Source: Bacteroidaceae bacterium | GTDB taxonomy: Bacteria > Bacteroidota > Bacteroidia > Bacteroidales > Bacteroidaceae | Assembly: GCA_016284115.1 (NCBI GenBank) | Contig: JAEEOD010000063.1 | Location: 1-9,726, forward strand | DNA: 9,726 bases | Reading direction: 5' to 3' | Shown here: piece after piece, positions 6,602 through 9,726 of the stretch | Position numbering within the stretch: the stretch's first letter is position 1 | Layout: the number at the start of each line of letters is the position of its first letter | Notes under the pieces: generated by a model | Told to the model about the DNA's origin: nothing | Database searches by the model: none | The model's input: the letters and a program-made list of their open reading frames with translations, nothing else | Translations under genes and position numbers: made by a program

Positions 6602-7663
6602 ATGCTCTTCTATGCTTTTCCACTACTATTACTATTTATCGTAATACTCATCTTTTGGGAGCATTATGTGAATGATACAGAGACTAACAAGAAAATATAT
6701 TGGTGTCTCTGCCTTTTCTTAATTATTTTCTCCGCATTCCGTCCAATCGGATTCGATCCCGATTCTATGACATATGAAGATATGTTGCTTCACGGGAATA
6801 GTGACACTATAGAGTTTAAGGAGCCTTCATACATGTTAGTTCTTGAAATAACAAGACTATTAACAGATGATGTTCACTTCCTGTTCCTCTTCTATGCTAT
6901 TATTGGAATAACCTTAAAATTCTATGCTATTCAACGATTGTCAACATTCCTTTTCCTCCCGTTAGTCATTTACTTCGGCAATTTCTTTATTCTACATGAC
7001 TATATACAAATTCGTGTCAGCGTCGCATCTGCATTCCTCCTTCTATCCATTATTCCACTTAGTCAGGGGAAAAAAGGCCAAGGAGCACTATGTTTTTTAG
7101 CTGCTGCATTCTTTCACTATTCAGCTATTGTACTCTTTCTTATATTATTCTTTAACAACAAACCACTAACTACTACGTGGAAATTGTTCTTATTATCCAT
7201 CGTACCTGTTGGCGTCTTGCTGTTCTTTCTACACCTTGACTTTGTCAGTTTTCTCCCTATTCCTTTTTTTCAGGAAAAAGCAGAAATGTATCAACAGCTT
7301 GTGGATCAGGGACTTTTTGAAGAAACATCACTGAAAAGCCCTTTCATATGGACCAAGACTGCAGCCCTTTTCTACATCCTCTATTATTACGATTACATTC
7401 AGGAGCGATGTCCCTATCTGCCACTAATTTTAAAAATCACTGGACTATCGCTTATTTCTTTTTTTGCATTATCATCAGTTTCTGTCGTAGCAGGACGCAT
7501 CTCTGAACTTTTCGGCATCGTGGAAATACTTCTATTTCCTTGCATCTGCTATACCTTTAAGCCCAACTGGGCTGGAAAGGCTATTGTTTGCCTGGCAGGA
7601 ACAATAGAGATGATTTTCACTTTGTATATTTGGAAGTTACTTGATTTCGACTTTATTAACTGA
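6602..7663 (+). CDS. wzy: Wzy-type polysaccharide polymerase, EpsG-like
   Basis: A polytopic inner-membrane protein of 353 residues that probably joins flipped repeat units into polymer. It has the pattern of the EpsG family: a first helix, then FRPIGFDPDSMTYEDM (46-61, the conserved R-x-x-G-x-D...Y motif). DYIQIRVSVASAF (133-145) carries the conserved IR. FFHYSAIVLFL (170-180) carries the typical FH-x-S motif. A late AGRISELFGIVEILLFP segment (297-313) carries a conserved GR before a hydrophobic helix. A hydrophilic loop (about 222-250) lies between helices and probably faces the periplasm. No ligase-type motif is evident, so a WaaL O-antigen ligase is less likely. The gene is AT-rich like its neighbours and ends 7 bases before the start chosen for the next gene. 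Confidence 0.87.
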   Translation: MLFYAFPLLLLFIVILIFWEHYVNDTETNKKIYWCLCLFLIIFSAFRPIGFDPDSMTYEDMLLHGNSDTIEFKEPSYMLVLEITRLLTDDVHFLFLFYAIIGITLKFYAIQRLSTFLFLPLVIYFGNFFILHDYIQIRVSVASAFLLLSIIPLSQGKKGQGALCFLAAAFFHYSAIVLFLILFFNNKPLTTTWKLFLLSIVPVGVLLFFLHLDFVSFLPIPFFQEKAEMYQQLVDQGLFEETSLKSPFIWTKTAALFYILYYYDYIQERCPYLPLILKITGLSLISFFALSSVSVVAGRISELFGIVEILLFPCICYTFKPNWAGKAIVCLAGTIEMIFTLYIWKLLDFDFIN

Positions 7664-7670
7664 TTCAGCT

Positions 7671-8585
7671 ATGGATGTATCTATTATTATCGTAAACTAC
7701 AAAACAGCACAGATGGTGTGCAACTGCATACATTCCATTATCAGTCACACCTCTGGCATCAGTTATGAAGTAATTGTCGTAGACAATTGTTCCGAGGACG
7801 ACATAAATACCATTATATCCACAGAGTTCAGCAATGAGATAACACTATTACCACTAAGCGAAAACATAGGCTTTGGCAGAGCAAACAATAAAGGGATAGA
7901 AATTGCTAAAGGGAGGAATGTTCTTTTTTTGAATCCTGATACATTATTGATTAATAACGCCATCAAAATACTTAGTGACACTCTGGATTCTAATGAACAA
8001 GTAGGAGCTTGCGGTGGTAATCTCTACGACGAACAAATGCTGCCAGCACTTTCTTTCAGAAGACTGTTTCCAGGCATTCGCATGGAACTCTTTGAGATGA
8101 CTGCCCACAAGTTGGAAAATGTTATTTATCACGGCAATTGGATGTTTAACCATACGTCAGATAATCTCATAGTAGGATATATTACTGGAGCCGACTTAAT
8201 GGTAAAACGCAAGGTCATTGATTTTGTTGGAGGTTTCTCGCCTGCATTCTTCATGTATAACGAAGATACCGACCTCTGTCTGCGAATTCATCAACATGGA
8301 TATGACGTTCTTTCCGTCCCGTCTGCAAAGATACAGCATTTAGAGGGTAAAAGTACTCAAGAATCCGGGAATACATATAGTGAGCGAGGTCTTTTTCTCT
8401 CAGAACAAGGTCGACATACATACTATATCAAGAACATCCCCTATTTTAGGAGAATGATTGCCAACGGTATATACCACTGTTCTCTTCGCATCCTCTATTT
8501 TATCAGTTTGTTTTCAAAAAAGCATAATTCCCAAGCCTTCAAATATCGTATCCATGCAATCAAGGAATTACATAAGTCATCATAA
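7671..8585 (+). CDS. Family 2 glycosyltransferase, WbbL/rhamnosyltransferase-like
   Basis: Probably adds a sugar to the repeat unit on the cytoplasmic face. The start at 7671 gives 304 residues beginning MDVSIIIVNYKTAQMV, exactly the family's N-terminal strand, 7 bases after the wzy stop. An in-frame ATG at 7641 would add ten non-conserved residues and overlap wzy, so I reject it. VVDNCSEDD (36-44) is the nucleotide-binding aspartate motif. NIGFGRANNKGIEIAKG (65-81) is the typical GFG-x-A-x-N-x-G motif. LFLNPDTLL (85-93) carries the DxD-equivalent NPD. GYITGADLMVKR (169-180) and FFMYNEDTDLCLRIHQHGYD (193-212) form the acceptor-side motif with the ED pair. These are hallmarks of WbbL-type rhamnosyltransferases, but rhamnose as donor is only a family-level guess. 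The last 32 bases overlap the next gene. Confidence 0.92.
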   Translation: MDVSIIIVNYKTAQMVCNCIHSIISHTSGISYEVIVVDNCSEDDINTIISTEFSNEITLLPLSENIGFGRANNKGIEIAKGRNVLFLNPDTLLINNAIKILSDTLDSNEQVGACGGNLYDEQMLPALSFRRLFPGIRMELFEMTAHKLENVIYHGNWMFNHTSDNLIVGYITGADLMVKRKVIDFVGGFSPAFFMYNEDTDLCLRIHQHGYDVLSVPSAKIQHLEGKSTQESGNTYSERGLFLSEQGRHTYYIKNIPYFRRMIANGIYHCSLRILYFISLFSKKHNSQAFKYRIHAIKELHKSS

Positions 8586-9726
8586 TCACCTGCTACGTTT
8601 TTTCATCCTGCTGCTATTATTATGTAGCCCTTATACATATTTATCAGCAACGGATGAGATGCCTATCATTGCATTTTATGGCGTCCCAGATTCTGGAAGC
8701 GACAAAGACTACAGCGACCTACGAGCTTGTGGCTTTAACGTCAACCACCGATGGTACGAATCACTGAGCGCATTATCAAAAGCGTGCCGCGATGCTGAGA
8801 GGCATGGTATTAAGATATTAGGCAACTGCCCGGAAATAAGCAGTTCACCAACAAAAGCAGCAGCCGCAATGCACAAGGAAAAAGGATTCTTCGGTTACCT
8901 CATCCAAGACGAGCCCTCAATGTCTGACATTCGCAAGCGGCAAAAGGACATCAGTGCCATGCGGCATATTGACAGCACTCATGTGTTTTACATCAATCTG
9001 TTACCATATTACTATCCTGACAGACTTGTTGAGATGATTCACACTAATAGTTACGAAGAATATCTACAGGCTGCATCAGCCACAATGTGCCAACAGATAT
9101 CCTTCGACTATTATCCCATTTTGAAAAAAGGAATGCGAAGCACCTGGTATCATAATCTGGAGATGGTTCGTCGCGAGAGCCTATCATCTGGTAAGCCGTT
9201 CTGGGGTTTCGTCTGTTCCGTTCCTCATGGCGACTACCCCACCCCTTCACTGGCAACACTCCGTCTGCAAGTCTATTCCAATCTTGCCTATGGCGCTCAG
9301 GCTATTCAGTATTTTACTTACTGGACACCTCCACGAGAGGCTGAAAACCTCAACTATCACGATGGGCCTATCAGAGCTGACGGTGAGAAAACACCTACCT
9401 ACACACTAGTTCAACAGATGAACAAGGAGCTCAGGAGCATATCTCGTTTGTTCTATGGTGCTCGTATACTATCTGTCAACCATTTTGGGACGCTCTCCGA
9501 AGGCACTACACGTCTCAACACCATTCCCGTCAACTTGAGTTTCCTGAAGATTGTAGGTCCCAAGGGAGCGATTATCTCACAATTGCAAAAGGACGGACAC
9601 CATTATCTGGCCATTGTCAACAAAAACTACGAAAAACGCATGAAGGTACAAATCCGTACCAAAAGCAACATTCCCCACTATGTTTCCAAACAATTACAGG
9701 AACAGCCTATGAAAACGACCTACTAC
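8554..9726 (+). CDS. Secreted TIM-barrel glycosidase-like protein, 3' end outside window
   Basis: The frame is open from ATG 8554 to the right edge (391 codons, no stop). The start lies inside the previous gene and gives a signal peptide: basic/polar N-terminus, a Leu-rich core at 16-24, likely cleavage after LSA (32). The next in-frame ATG (8659) would remove it. Residues 37-260 follow the strand order of a clan GH-A-like barrel: PIIAFYGVPD, then GFNVNHR, GIKILGNCPEI and GYLIQDEPS (E120 at the acid/base position). FYINLLPYYYP, SFDYYPI (D185), KPFWGFVCSV and AIQYFTYW complete it. From about 325 a beta-rich domain begins (HHYLAIVNKNYEKRMKVQI) and is cut off. It resembles GH42-like proteins of Bacteroidota, but no glutamate sits at the end of strand 7, where the nucleophile is expected. 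Substrate unknown; a role in trimming or modifying the polymer is inferred from position. GC is higher than in the genes before it. Confidence 0.8.
   Translation, partial: MQSRNYISHHNHLLRFFILLLLLCSPYTYLSATDEMPIIAFYGVPDSGSDKDYSDLRACGFNVNHRWYESLSALSKACRDAERHGIKILGNCPEISSSPTKAAAAMHKEKGFFGYLIQDEPSMSDIRKRQKDISAMRHIDSTHVFYINLLPYYYPDRLVEMIHTNSYEEYLQAASATMCQQISFDYYPILKKGMRSTWYHNLEMVRRESLSSGKPFWGFVCSVPHGDYPTPSLATLRLQVYSNLAYGAQAIQYFTYWTPPREAENLNYHDGPIRADGEKTPTYTLVQQMNKELRSISRLFYGARILSVNHFGTLSEGTTRLNTIPVNLSFLKIVGPKGAIISQLQKDGHHYLAIVNKNYEKRMKVQIRTKSNIPHYVSKQLQEQPMKTTYY

Noticed and set aside
7641..7670. Upstream in-frame ATG extending the second glycosyltransferase by ten residues.
   Set aside because: The added residues are not part of the family's conserved N-terminus, the extension overlaps wzy, and the ATG at 7671 is well spaced after the wzy stop.

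Overview
The window looks like Bacteroidota DNA, most likely order Bacteroidales and perhaps Prevotella or a relative. Three things point there. Two sites match the Bacteroidota -7 promoter element TAnnTTTG. A tmRNA tag ends in YALAA. The plus-strand genes are all typical of a Bacteroidales capsule/exopolysaccharide locus and lack convincing Shine-Dalgarno sequences. The genus is an inference.

Layout: positions 1-351 hold most of an ssrA (tmRNA) gene on the minus strand, with its 3' end cut off by the left edge of the window. Positions 352-488 are a short divergent control region. It carries a TAnnTTTG element facing left (ssrA), another facing right (polysaccharide operon), and two overlapping AT-rich palindromes that run up to the first start codon. 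From 489 to the right edge everything reads rightward in one tightly packed gene string, with gaps of 3-13 bases or short overlaps. In order: a large multi-SLBB outer-membrane polysaccharide export protein (489-3035), a Wzz-type chain-length/co-polymerase protein (3046-4104), a family 2 glycosyltransferase (4118-5071), a Wzx flippase (5075-6589), an EpsG-like Wzy polymerase (6602-7663), a second, WbbL-like family 2 glycosyltransferase (7671-8585), and a secreted TIM-barrel glycosidase-like protein that runs off the right edge (8554-9726).

Together the genes describe a Wzx/Wzy-dependent polysaccharide pathway. The glycosyltransferases extend a lipid-linked repeat unit, Wzx flips it across the inner membrane, Wzy polymerises it, Wzz sets the length, and the SLBB protein exports the chain through the periplasm and outer membrane. 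The initiating sugar-phosphate transferase and any sugar-nucleotide enzymes are not in the window. The secreted glycosidase-like protein may trim, modify or release the polymer.

Base composition changes abruptly at the boundary between the export gene (GC-rich) and the Wzz gene (AT-rich), and rises again in the last gene. This is what a conserved export gene joined to an exchangeable serotype-specific cassette would look like. The least expected items are the tmRNA sharing a control region with the operon, the palindromes at the start codon, a glycosyltransferase with a degenerate DxD motif, and the glycosidase-like barrel that seems to lack the usual nucleophile.
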